In this document: positions 11,250-24,000 of the stretch, piece after piece
Layout: each line of letters starts with the position of its first letter
Numbering within the stretch: position 1 is the first letter of the stretch
NCBI GenBank assembly: GCA_014871385.1
Contig: CM026426.1
Location: forward strand, 101,759,393 to 101,823,392
Reading direction: 5' to 3'
Length of the DNA: 64,000 nucleotides
Origin: Ceratodon purpureus
Lineage: Eukaryota > Streptophyta > Bryopsida > Pseudoditrichales > Ditrichaceae
The notes under the pieces: generated by a model
Told to the model about the DNA's origin: nothing
The model's database searches: none
The model's input: the letters and a program-made list of their open reading frames with translations, nothing else
Made by a program: the position numbers and the translations under genes

Positions 11250-14200
11250 TCATGTTGATCGTTGCGTAAGCATTAGGGAGTCCGGCTCCTCGAAATCTCC
11301 GCTGAGCACCCCCGCAATGGGCGAGTTTGGTTGCACCTCCGCTTGCAAAGTAAGGGCTCCGTCGTTGCAGTCACACACCACCCTTCCCTGCTCATATCGG
11401 AGCAGATACAAGTGTCTTGCTGCATCAGGGGTTCTCACCCAACTCGGGTTTTGAGCCTGCATGCTCACAACTCTACTCCAGAGAGGAGCGCCGTGCTTGT
11501 GCACCCACTCCGGTGGGTTCGCAGGTGGTACAGCGCTGGCATCCTCCCTTCGCCGTTTCGCCCGTCGACGCTCAATTGCTAGACGATGGTTCTCCCTGCA
11601 AATTGATGGCAAAAATCCGAGGAAGGGCGCACGGAAGGTGTTGGCGGGCAAAGGCTCCCTGGAGCGGGTTCGATCGTGAAGTCGTTGGCCATAGGCGGAA
11701 ACCGCTGACGGCGTCCATGTAGCATCAAAGGCCCTCTTCCTCGCACGGTCATCTTCGCGGATTTTCTTGTTTTCCTGCTCTTTCAGTTTCTCCTCATCCC
11801 GTCGTTTTCTCTGCAACTCACGTTGCTGCCGCTTCTGTTCCTTCGACTTCTCCACAGCCTCCCTCCTTGCAGCTTTGTCTTCCATCATGGAGATCTAACT
11901 GTCACTCGTTAAGATTATCGACTTGCTGTAGTCAGCAATAGGTTCGGTCCTCCTCCGAGGCCTGCTGACTGTGACTTCCGGTAGAGTTAGAAACTTCATG
12001 ATTGATGGGGTTGGCTCCTCCGGAGGTAGCAGTTCCGCATCAGAGGGCATGGTGCTTATGTCCTCTCCAGGCATCGTCTCTGCGCCATCAACGGCAACAT
12101 AGAAGTGCTGGCTGTCAGGATTTTGCGGCTCTGAGACTTCCTGTTGAATCTCTTCAACATGGAGTTGCGTGAAGGCCTCGGACATGTCATCAACCTCCGG
12201 GCGGTATGTCTGAGAGGGACCCATTTTGGCAGCCATGGCAGTCCCATCCCAAGGCCAGATACCAGTCACCCGAAATCCTTTCTCAATGTTTTTCACAGTG
12301 AGCGCTCTCCTCAAGCCCAAGCTCACCCATTGCGCCAAGTTCTCCTTCTTAGCAGCTGATCCAGCAGCCCTATATGTCCAATAATCACAGTAGGCCTTGA
12401 ATGTGGTTTTGAAAGGTTTAAACAAGCACACATCCAACGGTTGCATCGCATGCGACGTGTGCGATGGTAACGTCAGGAGATCAAGACCTTGTCGACGTGC
12501 TTCCACTACTGTATCAATAGACACATGACTCACATGCCCATCTAAAATGAGCAAGTGCCTACGCTCGCATGAAATACCTCCAAACTGTTCAACAGACTTG
12601 ACAAAGTGGGAAATCCACTTGGAGAACAAGAAACTTGTCATCCACGCACGCGGCTGCATGGCCATGGTGGCACCACTTTCACAGCTCGCTATGTAATTCC
12701 GTCGAAATCTCTTGCCCTTGAAAACATAGAAGCTAGGAATCGCTTGTCCTGCAGCATTGACACACACGAGAACTGAAATCCACTCTCTCTCATTTGGCAT
12801 CACTTGATGGATAGTGCGAGTACCTTTGCGTGCAAGCACAAGTGCACCTCCGTTTCGACCGGCCTGTGCACCTGTTTCATCACAGTTCCAAATTCTATCG
12901 GCTGAGTATAAATTTGTATCATACAGATGCTTCAAATTTTGATAAAAAAGTCTGTACGTTTTCCTCACAAAGGCCACGTGCACGGGAAGTCTCAAGCCCT
13001 TCAGCCACTCGGAGAGTCAACTCTGGATGCCGATGGCGCCACCATCTCAACCAGCCTCGCCCGGGTATACCTTCGGTGAACGGTGTCTCTCTAAATTGAC
13101 ATATATATGCTACCTTCATCCGCAGTGAAGACAATGTGATGGGAAGACGAAGTTGTTGAAACTGAATGATCCAATCGACAATGAGTTCTTCCTCTGCTGC
13201 AGACAACACGCATTTTCCACTGCGCTTGCGCCCACGAGTGATACCATACAGATGGTCACGCAATGATGATGGAGGAATCCGGTATAGGTTCGCGGCAGTT
13301 TGAATTCGCATCCCTCCTTCAACTGCATGCATGGCTCTTGAAAGCTGATCGTCGGTCCACAGCCCTGTCTGATGTGACCGCTTCCTGGCCCCCGAAACTG
13401 CAACTCTTACTCCACGTTCCCCTTCCATGTTACTGATGTCTCTCAAGACTCCCCGACCTGCTACAACTAGACTAGAACAGCTTGGCTGCGTAACACCTCG
13501 AACTGATGGTTGTGAGCTCATCTCAACTTGGCTGTCCAGATGTTGCATGCCTCCCAACCCCACTCCAGATGACCTCCTCGATGCAGCATTGGCTCCTCCA
13601 GACCTGCACCAACGGTATGGGATGCTCGTCTCATCAGCTTTTATGCGCCCGTCGCCGATTTGTCTACTGCCCGCTCCGAACCTCCGAGACGCCCTGAGCT
13701 GAGGATTCGACGTAGGTAGTTCCTGGCTACTGGATAAAATAGACACATAGTTATGCCCTGTTTTGAGAAATGCGTTTGAATATCAACAAAGTGCGTTCAA
13801 TTTGAACAAATAACGATACTTCTATCTTGGAATTCTCAGAATGCAAGACGAAGAATGGTCCACTGAACAAAACTGCACAAGCTACTGATTAAGGGCGACT
13901 AACTTAATATGGGCAGTCACGCCTGTGATTCAAGAGATCGAGTCTCATGTGGGAGCTGTTGACACAGCACATTGCATGGATCATCACAAGAGTGACAAGA
14001 CAACCAGACTTGAACAATTGCACAAGACGAGTTGACTGTAACTAATTCTCGCTTGAATGGGCTCTCTGATCTCCCAAGATCCTACACTTCCTGCCAAGGC
14101 TCTGATTGTCCAACATACCACCAAAACTATGATATGTCGATGATGACCTCAATAGAGAGGCGATTACCAAGCTGACGACATCTGAACTAAAAGCCAACAG

Positions 14201-14522
14201 AACATACAAGAGCAATCAAAATGCTCTGAATAATCAAGGTGGGCCATGGCCAACGACAAACACTGGAATTAAATACTCACCACCTAACTGTAGTCGACTG
14301 AAGCAACTCTGGAGGCATAGAAGCGACAAAAATATCATCGTCTTCTCCAATGGTATTGATGTCGACAGAAAGTGCGGCTGGCCTTATGCCATGAGAACTT
14401 CCAACTGAACGCCTACCGGGTCGATCGAGGCTCATGAGGGCAGACGGGATTTCGCCTCCCAATAGCTCCAGATCACCGTCGCTCTCGTCGCCACTGCCTT
14501 GAACATCGCCGTGCTCCATCAT
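11250..14522 (-). pseudogene. Tigger/pogo (Tc1-mariner superfamily) DDD transposase
   Basis: Exon 1 runs from ATG 14522 to 14281 and ends at GT donor GTGAGT. Exon 2 starts at 13729 after TTTTATCCAG, and the splice keeps frame. Exon 2 carries a psq/CENP-B-type helix-turn-helix region (LWTDDQLSRAMHAVEGGMRI; YRIPPSSLRDHLYG; GWLRWWRHRHPELTLR). The catalytic core follows: WNCDETGAQAG, LILDGHVSH and SHAMQPLDVCLFKPFK supply three Asp residues, as in pogo/Tigger. A one-base shift in a T-run near 12956 separates the DNA-binding part from the core. A TAG at 11895-11897 separates the core from a same-frame 212-residue tail rich in Lys, Glu and Arg, predicted coiled coil. The total would be about 900 residues. 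Terminal inverted repeats and the TA duplication were not found. Looks recently active but broken. Confidence 0.85.
13730..14280 (-). other. intron of the Tigger transposase gene
   Basis: Bounded by GTGAGT (14280 downward) and a pyrimidine-rich acceptor ending at 13730. Removing it joins the TG of exon 1 to the T of exon 2 and keeps the reading frame. No nested gene is visible. Confidence 0.7.
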
Positions 14523-14872
14523 CTGACACTAGTAGAATCTGTGTACTTCTCTAGGTAATGTTTTCACGCAAAAGGCAGTGGATATCGACCTCTCCAGCGG
14601 AATGGAAACTTGAACCGCAGTGGGCCCCTCGGTTTTTCAAGCCCGCTACGGACAGAATAGCGGGACAGCTTTCTCGCTTACCACTTTGGAGATTTAGGAC
14701 GATTTACCCTAACGCCGGAGTTACTCTTGCCCGCACAGAAGACATCATCTCGGTCAGGGGTCAGTACGTTCACTTGCGGATTTCAGATGGGGACCTCAAA
14801 ATATCAACCGTGACCGCACGATAGACTCGCGCCCGACCGTCGGATGTAGGTCACATTTGTATTTGTCATCAT

Positions 14873-15108
14873 TGGATGTTTTTCCCATCATCCACTCGAT
14901 TTTTTATTTTTTTTTTACCACACGATGTTTACAATCCCAGCCGTCCAATTCAAAGATTATCAACCGCTAGATGTAACCGCTGACCTTCGTTGGATCTTTC
15001 TCCCATCATCCACTCGATGTTTTCTTTTTTGACCACACGATGTTTACAATCCCAACCGTCCAATTCGAAGATTATCAACCGCTAGATGTAACCGCTGACG
15101 TTCGCTAG
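14873..15108. repeat. two tandem copies of a 118-bp unit
   Basis: CCCATCATCCACTCGAT recurs at 14884 and 15002, and ACCACACGATGTTTACAATC and CAACCGCTAGATGTAACCGC recur with the same 118-bp offset, with few differences. The unit is rich in CCGTCCAATT/CCGATT words that also recur singly to about 15240. It lies between the Tigger 5' end and the minus-strand CACTA gene, so it may be subterminal repeat of one of them. Confidence 0.7.
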
Positions 15109-15869
15109 ATAAATTCTGCCACCACCGTTCGATGCTTGCTTTCCTGATTGTCGGATCTTTCTGCCACGGGTTTACATATTGCAATCTCAGCCGACTGTTG
15201 GAGTCGACGTCAGCCGTCCGATTCCGCAGATTGCATGCGATTTTTTGTGCGGAAATGATGCGAATACAATCTACAGGCACTGCATCCCGAAACTTTTGCT
15301 GAAAATCCGGAACGGGGAGTATATAGCAGCATCCGAATCTGTCTCGTAGTATCTCCTATCCTGTCGACACGTGGTCGTCGTATGCGAATCTTATCCTAAG
15401 AGAGTCGGTGTAGCTGATTCTAATGCGGCGATGATTCCGAGAATTCAGTTTTGTCTAACTGTACGTTTTGCGGATAGTATAGGATGTGCCATTCGAGCGG
15501 GAGGTTTTGTAGCTTAGCGCTTGTGACCACACACTGTGAAAATTGAAGAGGGTGTGTGAATTAATCTGTATGACGGGGATTACTGACGACAGCCAAGATG
15601 AGACATGAGATGATGCCAAACGACACTTCAAGTAGTCTTTTATTCCCGACATGCAATTGAGATCGTACATTCAATTTACACATCTCCAATCCGAAACAAG
15701 GAGTATCTGCAAGGAAGGGGCGATTGCTTATCTCCACTAGATGTAGATGTGGTAACCCCCTTCTACCTCTAATGTCAATCAGACAACCTGGTAGCCCCTC
15801 CATACAATCCGGACACGGTGAAGTGGACAAGCATTCCAACGCCACCATTTGTAACGGAACAGAACTGCT

Positions 15870-18842
15870 CTATGCAATTTCCAATAGGTAGTCCGTGTTC
15901 CACATTACCCACGTCGCGTTCTCGCTGCTTGTTTCGAGCGCGTCCCCGAGCACCCGCACATGTCCCTGCTTTCCTGCGTACATCGGAGCAACGCCTTGTA
16001 GGAACACATCTTGCACAAGCACCCACTGCATGCCTGGTTCGCATGGCCTGTCACGAGGAAGTTTGGACTTTTGAATCTTATAGTGTGCCCCTGCCCGTCC
16101 TCTTGCCACAGCTCGTCCGTAGTGTTCTGGATGCAGAATCCAAATGTCTTTGTGCATCCTCACCGGGTCCTGCACGACGTTGTACGAGTAAGTTTCGCAA
16201 TGAGTGTCAACCCTCACCCACTATGTGGGCAATTTGTGAGATCTAAAGTGAACATTCCATCTCGCTTGATCAATTGTATGCTCAGTGTTCAGAGTTCATA
16301 TGATGGGTGGAGTGAACTTTACCTGCCCACTCCTAGAAGCCAAGGTCTGTGTTGGATCGCTTTCCGCGAGACGCCTCGGTCGTCCCTTCTGCCTCGACAT
16401 CTTCTGCGACAGATCTGTCAGCGCCTGTTCTACTTCCCGGTCTTCGTCCACGCTATGTCCAGTGGTGTCTGCCGCATTCACGTCGTTCACTTTCTGTCGC
16501 CTCTTCCTCATGTTCCCCGCTCCTGGCCCGCCAATGTTTGCAACTCCCGCATTTGATATTCCATCAACGGGCCCTGTCCAGACACACCGCCACCCCCTTA
16601 GCATGGATGAGAACTATACTGTCAACCGGATGTTTAGTTAGTTCAGAATATGGTGAGTCCGAAATTCGGTTCTGCGTATCACTTACCGTCTAAAATGTTT
16701 TCGGCGACGTTTCGCTCCATCTGCACATTGTCATGATCAGAATTTCCCGGCGTTGGTGGGTCGCGTACGACCTCGGCGATGTACTCTACGTCCATTCCAC
16801 GTGCTGCAGTTCCGACTACTGGATCGGAAAACCGCACGGTATCCAATTCGATGACACCCTCCACTGCTGGAAGCGGCGGGGTCTGCAAAAGGGTCAGTAC
16901 GTTAGATTCACCTATATCGGACTCCGGCGATTGCGCGTACAATTTCGAAGAATGGAAAATGTTGGTGTCTTCGGGTGTGTTCAACGAGATTGGCGTTCTG
17001 TTTTTGATTGACAGTTCCTGAACTGCCGTCGTTAACGTTTCTATCTGACGCTTCATTGCGTTGCATTCCGCCACTTTACTCGAAACCGTCTGTCGTGTAA
17101 GTTCGCTCTCTGTCGCCAACTCTGCAAACTTGTTTTTCGTGTCGTACATATCGATTAAGGCGGCGTTCAACTCCCTCCTGAGATTCGCCACAGATTCAAA
17201 AATTGGAGCACTGCCTCCAGAACCAGAGCTGTGGTTAACGTTTACCATTGAGGTGGGGGGTGTTCCCATCCTTTCGGCCACTAGGGAGGACGCCGGGGAG
17301 TTGTCACCGTAGACACCGTCGTTGGCATGCACGTCTAATGATGCTCTGATAGAGGATTCACCTTGTGTGCAATCGTTATAATAGGTATCCTGCCATCAGT
17401 CATTGGCGTCAATCTTTGCGACAAGCACTCCAGTTGAGAAAAAGATACTACCGTGATGTCAGCGGGCTTTTAATGTACGTACTGTGCATGTTCATCCCAC
17501 TTTCTCAAGCCTCCCAACACCAAGTCACACATTAACTGCTCGAGTGTCCACTTAAACTGCACCTTCGCCTTCATACATCTAGCAGTTCTATCTTGCTTAC
17601 CTCGTTATCCGGGTCGTCCTGGTCCATTATACCCTCCACAACATTTGCACGCTGGGACGCATTCCTTCGCGGGACCCTAGGGCGTCGTTGTCGCCGGACA
17701 GTAGACATGTGCTCACTCTCTACTATGGATGCATCAAAGGACCACTGAGCCACAAACGTAGAGTACCGTTTTATTGGGCATTGCGGATGTCTTTCCTTCT
17801 TAATAATCCAGTGTTTGCGCCATTGGTACCTGCTCCAACTCAGAGCCTCCTGTAGATAAGTTTTGATGTATCTCTCTCGAAGCGGTGGGTGGAACGTGAA
17901 CTTGGAGTGGACGTCTAGCTCTATGAGTTGGAAGGCCATTGGGGAGTGCTGGTTGAACTCTCTCACGCTCACATCCAAGACACGCCCCGCGACGTCTCTT
18001 ATGGCTCTATGCAACACAGATTTCAGTCCAATCACGTCCCCCGAAGCATCCGTCGGAATAACTGTCTTCGCGTCTGGACCATTCTGACCTCGTTGATTAC
18101 GGTTGTATTCATTTCTCTCCCGTCGTTGGGCGTTCCGCCGATGGTTGGGGCTGACCCCAGTGGTGGGCGAGTACACAGCTACAGGAGGCGACGACGTCCT
18201 AGACGGTGACTGAACACCCCTCGCGTGGACGCCAGGATGTTCGCCATGCCGATTCCCGCCGATACTAGAATATTGCAACATCCTAGCTGTAATGTCTCCA
18301 CTGTCCGCGCTGCGTGTTGGTGTTGCATGCCAGGTCGTGTTTGATGGCAGCAACTCTGTGTGCCCCGGGCCGTCGGATGTTGATGCCTCATGGAACAACC
18401 CAGATGTCCTCCCAGCCAGAGGGGTGTAGTCCGTCTCAGAGGACCGGTGGCCGAATCGGACAGCATTCACATTACCTCCACGCTGAGTGCCGTGCTCCCC
18501 GCATGCGTCGACATGCATATTAGCGGCTGTTACCTCAGGTACCGCGGGACTTGCTGTCCTCTGACCTGCTTGGGCTGCAGTGTACAACTTCATGGCGGCA
18601 TGGAAAAACGGGTGAGACATGACAGCAGCCATGGACGCTGCCATGTCTTCCGTACCTGGTCCAACTGGCCCGGCATGTCCAGACACTGGAACCGGACGAG
18701 GCGGGAGTTCGTTGTTCGCCAAGTAAGACATTCCCTGCGCATGGAGCCTCCCGGCAAAAGCCATCACGTCCGCGCTCTGCGAAGTTGCACCATATACCAC
18801 GCCGTGTTCATGGAGCTGTACAATGATGACATTGAAGTGCAC
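15870..18842 (-). CDS. CACTA/EnSpm accessory protein, Transposase_24-like
   Basis: Read as a spliced minus-strand gene. Exon 1 is 18842-17601 (414 codons, GAG/GTAAGC donor), with further exons at about 17332-16686 (donor GTAAGT), 16604-16305 and 16222-15870. Exon 1 has an Ala/Pro/Gly-rich N-terminus and then the family core: KFTFHPPLRERYIKTYLQ, SWSRYQWRKHWIIKKERHPQ, KRYSTFVAQW. Exon 2 contains a coiled coil (RRELNAALIDMYDTKNKFAE) typical of these DNA-binding cofactors. The last exon ends TWVMWNTDYLLEI. It faces away from the TNP2 transposase at 21-25 kb, so the two could share an intervening promoter region within one element. No interrupting stop was seen in the large exons. Exact junctions after exon 1 are not settled. 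Confidence 0.65.
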
Positions 18843-19420
18843 AACCGCGAACAGATGTATGAAATTTGCGTAAGTAAGGAAAACTATGAGATTGTATTAT
18901 GCATACATCACGCATTCCTATGACAAATGCAGAGGATATACATAACCCAGAATCGAACTTACTGCACTGCACTCCCCCGTGTACGCCATTTCCCTGGTCG
19001 ACTCAGAGACTGCTCAGAGGAGACCTTCTGCGACGATAGAACCTCGCACAAGCGCTTCCAAGACGGCGTGAATGGAGCCTCGTCTAGGACAAGAGGCCAG
19101 AGAAGGAAGTGCCTTCTCTAGATTATCGGGGAAGGCACTCTTAGTCAACCACAGATAACTGCAGTTCACACAACTGGGCATCCTTTACTTTCGGTACACC
19201 TCGGCGAAGGCAGTCGTCATTTACGGTACATATCCCCTGATTACTCTGCGCCACTGAATGCTTTGCTAATGGCTCTCTGGACTGCAGTTCAATCCACACA
19301 TGTGGAGACTAGGATGACCATATTCGTTATTTTGAGACAATTCCAGAACTTTGAGACTTATTGCCTACAATTTCAGCAATTGTTTTTAGACAGTTTGAAC
19401 TTTTTTTTGACTTTCTAATT

Positions 19421-19475
19421 ATAGATTATCCTCGACTCGAGGATAATCTTCCCATATATAGTCAAAAAGTTTTTG
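19421..19475. repeat. palindrome/hairpin near divergent promoters
   Basis: GATTATCCTCGA at 19424-19435 is followed after one base by its exact reverse complement (to 19448). Outer TTTTTGACT and AGTCAAAAA arms extend the pairing imperfectly. A second small hairpin (GAGACT..AGTCTC) lies near 19531-19548. It sits between the divergent CACTA genes; it may be a MITE remnant, an extruding cruciform or a binding site. Confidence 0.6.
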
Positions 19476-19903
19476 ACAAATATAGAATCAATCAAGAAAT
19501 CAATGAAAAAGCTATAGTCAAGCATTAAATTGAGACTTTGAAAAGTCTCGATATAACGAATATGGTGTTTAGGGACGAACATGTGTCCATATCAAGTTTT
19601 CCAAACCTGCGTGATGTCAAGCTAAAGCAATGGCCATTTTCATGCGCACTATCTGATGTTCCCCTAACCGTTCGTACCTCGTGGAGACGTTTACTTGTTC
19701 GGTCGGCATCGCCTGAGGGGATCACATCGCGCTGCAGCGTTGATAAGGTGCGATTATGTACCAGACATGATTCCATTATAGACTACTAGTTCCCTCACAT
19801 ATGTGTTGTGTTGTGTTCACCTTGTTTGCGACGTTGAAGTCGGTCCTCCTACAAGTTACCTATGTCTGATTTTGTTTTAGGGTGAGAGAGTCGTCCTCCC
19901 GGG

Positions 19904-20353
19904 ATGGCGATTGCAGGTCACATTTGTGACGAGGAGTCTGAAGACTGGCTAGTGGGCGATGGTCAAGTAGCGGTAGAGGACTACTTACAGTCCGTGCACG
20001 AGCACAATCATGCACTGGCCTTGAGAGACTCCGACGTCCCCCCCCCCCCCCCCCCCGATGGTCACTGCACCGGCGATTTGCCGATATCGTCTTTGACATT
20101 TTTAGATACTTTGCCGCTGGATGTCGTGTCGAAGATAATATGGCCCGCTGTAATGGATAGTGGATGCCACCTACAAAATTATCGTACTTGTTATGAACTC
20201 CGACGCGTATCTTCAGGCTGGAAGGAGTACGTGGAGAGACAAAGAGAATGGACACTAGGGATGGTGGCTAGCGTCCGTCATAAACAGTATGTGCAGGACG
20301 TTCTCTATGCCAATCTCCAGAGATTACGATGCCGGTTACGTTCTGCATTTTGA
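19904..20353 (+). CDS. F-box-like protein, 149 aa, within the CACTA region
   Basis: ATG-started frame with an acidic N-terminus (ICDEESEDWLVGDGQ), a proline run encoded by an 18-base C tract (about 20039-20056), and then an F-box-like segment: FLDTLPLDVVSKIIWPAVM, YRTCYELRRVSSGWKEYVER. LP.DVV.KI and the later R.VS..WK..V pattern are the usual F-box hallmarks. The frame then ends in a basic helix. No substrate-recognition repeats follow, so it is either a minimal adaptor or a captured fragment. It lies between, and divergent from, the Transposase_24-like gene and is in the same direction as the TNP2 transposase, consistent with cargo of a CACTA element. The C tract makes the exact length uncertain. 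Confidence 0.5.
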   Translation: MAIAGHICDEESEDWLVGDGQVAVEDYLQSVHEHNHALALRDSDVPPPPPPDGHCTGDLPISSLTFLDTLPLDVVSKIIWPAVMDSGCHLQNYRTCYELRRVSSGWKEYVERQREWTLGMVASVRHKQYVQDVLYANLQRLRCRLRSAF

Positions 20354-21069
20354 ACAGACGCAGAGTAGGACTCACAACAGAAGATGGGTCAAATTAGGAT
20401 ATATAATCAGATCGGTTCGAGAAACGTAATTTGCATAGTACATGTGAAGTAGTATCTTCTCTGCTTTGTTCAGTGTTCAATAGAAGCTGGAACGCATAAC
20501 GTTCACACATAACCGTCGCTAACTAGTATTAGACCTTTCTAGACCCTTTCTACACATACCACATGTTCAATTCCCATGTTTCCAATCTGAATAATTAAAC
20601 GGCCACGATGTGGCTATTCTAGGTCATTTGACACACAGCTGTGTACAGTACTTTCTTTTTGGGTGCGTGTATGTGTTATGTGTGGAGCTGCCCGTAGGCA
20701 AAACCCACTGTTTTCCATATACAATATTGTCCGCTTATATGCTTTTCTCCATTCACATTTTATATTCACCAATTGGGTCTGTAGGAGCTTTCTACGACTG
20801 TAGTGCGTCAAAACCCTAGGTCGAGTTTCCAGAGATCAATTGGAATTGTGCGCTGTAGGAATGGTTTTGGGGCGATTGGAACTGGGTTGTAAACATTCTG
20901 TATTGGGGTTTTCTCAAGAAGTGCGCCGGGTCCGATGATTGTGTCCACGTTTTCCACCTCTGACTTGCGTTGCATTTTCCCCACGCTCAAGCACCGTATT
21001 CCGCTCGTTGTTTGTATATGGGACTGACGTTGATTTGCAATTTCTCTGCAACAGCATTAGAGGGTTGCG
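20354..21069. other. upstream region of the TNP2 transposase
   Basis: No coding content recognised; presumably promoter and leader of the transposase gene. No clear TATA box stands out. Confidence 0.35.
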
Positions 21070-24000
21070 ATGCCCCCAAGGCGCACTCCGGGGAGGCTCC
21101 CGTTGGAACACATTGCGAGACAAAGGGATAGGGATAAAAAACTGCTAGACACAGAAGTATTGAGGGCACGTTCTGCTAGAGTTAGTCGGATTCGATGTCC
21201 TTGCCGGATATGCAATCGCGGAGTGCGTACACTATATTCCATCAAAACCTTCGTCGGCCACGTCCGAGAGTACGGGTATCATCCGTGGCAGCGGGGACCC
21301 TCGGAGGTAAGCTTATTTCCAATGCGTGTTGCGGTTATCCTTGTGAAGTGTAAAGATACGGCATTACTTGCGTCATTCTGCACACATAGGGTTCCACCGC
21401 GATGTTTCACTGAGTCCTGCTTCCACTATAATACCTCGAAATGCACTAAAGTCGACTTGTTCCCCAGGGATATGATCAGGATGATTTGGATGGGGAGTGG
21501 GAGGCTCATATACAGAGTGAGTACGGACAGGTTTCAAGGAGGAAACAGGAATTTATGCGCGATCCCATAGTGGCTAACGTCGATGTGAATGAGATGTTGC
21601 GGCAGACCTTCGGAGTATGGGACGAGATGCAGCTCCTGCAGCAGATGGTGCAGATGAACATGATAACATCGACCCTACGCATGAGACTGATCTATACCCT
21701 GAAGACACAGATGCCAGGGTTCATAGTTCATACGATGGTGGCGACAGTGTTGGAGACTCTGCAGGGAGTGAGCCAGAGTTTGACACTGAAGACGACGAGG
21801 ACTTTGAGTGGGGCAATCCAGATGCAATGGACCCGGAAGTAGCAGCACATATGGAGCGCATAGAGGAGGTGGCGAGGGTACCGTTGTATGAAGGGTCGAA
21901 ACTGTCAAGCTTGGAGGCCACTATCCTAATGCTCAACCACCATAGAGGAAACAATGCCACGAATGTCCAGATAGACCAAGCTTTCGCTCTGAATCACAGG
22001 GTACTTTTGCTGCAACCCAACACGTTGCCTGACTCCGAATACGCAGCATCTCTGATGTTGAGCAAGTTAGGTCTGGATTTCAAGTGTATCGATGTATGTC
22101 CGAACAATTGCATCCTTTACAGGGGTGTGTACGCTGAGCATTCGCTGTGTCCAAGTTGTGGTTCTCCTAGGCGCAGAAGACACGGGAACTCCTGGGTTCC
22201 CCAGAAAGTTTTAAGACATTTTCCCCTTGGAGAGAGATTGAAGCGTATTTTCCGTAGCCCGCTGATGGCAGCTTCGATGACTTGGCATGCTCGGGAGAGA
22301 CAATCCGATGGCATGGTCCGGCACATTTCAGAATCTAAGCACATGGCTGACATTCGAGAGAAGGAACGAGAGTTTTGCAGGGACCCCCGGAGAGCATTTT
22401 TTGCATTGGCCACGGACGGCATGAACCCGTTTTCGGAAAAGCGAAGTGTCTATTCCACGTGGCCGGTGACTTTGATGAATTATAACCTACCTCCGTGGTT
22501 GACCACGAAGCATTACTGCATCATTCTATCTCTTTTGATCCATGGTCCCAAAGCCCCTTCTGGTGACGACTTCGACACTTTCATCGAACCGTTGGTCGAG
22601 GAGCTGGAGGTTCTCTGGCGCGATGGTATCATTATGGAAGATGCTGCTCGTTTTCGAGGCGAGAGGTATTTCCATATGAGGGCAATGCTAATTTTCTGTA
22701 TCCATAACTTTCCAGCTTATGGAATGGTCGCAGGTTGCGTTACAAAGGGTTACCAGGGCTGCCCAATTTGTGGTCCCAACACTGTGTCGAGGAGGTCCCA
22801 GTACTTAAAAAAAAATGCATATGACGATCAGGCTCGTCGTCACCTCTCACAGTCCCATCCCATGCGTGCAAACGCCCAAGACTTTCGAGCTCGTGTGGAG
22901 CTACGATCAGCCTCTCCGAGATTGACAGGTGCGGAAGTTCTAAGCTACGCTGCTCACAGACAGCAATGGCTAGATGATGGTGGACAAGCAGGCGCTCCTG
23001 GAGATCCAATTCGCGTCACGGGAGTCAAAAGGCGCTCAATACTTTTCCGACTCCCCTACTGGGAGGTAAGGCATTAAACCATCAGTCAACCCTATATCGC
23101 ACTTCAGTTTCAGTGGAGTCAACTTGGAGTTATATCGTGATCATGTTTGTGTAATACATTGTACATTCTATCCCATCATTGACTCCCTATGATGTCTGAC
23201 TATTTCGATTCCCATGTTTTTCAGAAATTAAAAATACGCCACACGTTAGATGTTATGCATGTGGAAAAAAACGTGGCAGCAAGTGTGTTGGGGTTTATCA
23301 TGGGCGAAAAAGACACTGTGGCATGCCGAAAAGAAATGGAGGCTATAGGTATAAGGCAGGAGCTACATCTGCAACCTAGGCCAGGGGCGGGGAACTTCAT
23401 AAAACCCCAAGCACCGTACTGCCTGACACAAGCTGAGACCGTGAAGTTCATGAAGACTGTTCGATCTATAAAAGTCCCTACAGGTTACAGCTCGAGCTTG
23501 ACTCAAAATGTTAGCAAAAAAAGATTCCAGGGCCTGAAAAGCCATGACTATCACGTTTTGATACAGGACATTCTCCCAGCAGCGATCCGTGGTCTCTTAC
23601 ACCCTGGAGCGCGGGATGCTGTAATTCCTCTAGGGAATTGTTTTAAAAAAATATGCGCCAAGTACGTGGATCCCGGCACCATAGGACAACTCCAGGAGTA
23701 TGTAGCGGAGACAATGTGTCTTCTCGAAGTATGGTTCCCCGCCGCACTATTTGACATCATGCCCCATCTGATGCTTCATCTTGTGGAGGAATTAGATTGG
23801 CTAAGGCCCGTTCACTCTAGGTGGTGCTACGGCGCAGAGAAGTACCTGTACGTTTTGAAAAAATATTTCAGAAATCGAGCCAAGCCGGAAGCATCAATCG
23901 CTAAAGGGTACCTGTATGCGGAATCCCTTGGTTTCATGAGTGAGCACTTATCACTATACCCTGGACACGCGAAGATATATTACCCCGAAGACAATGAGCG

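Noticed and set aside
15818-16693. Plus-strand cysteine/histidine-rich proteins
   Set aside because: They are antisense to the exons of the Transposase_24-like gene and lack independent support.
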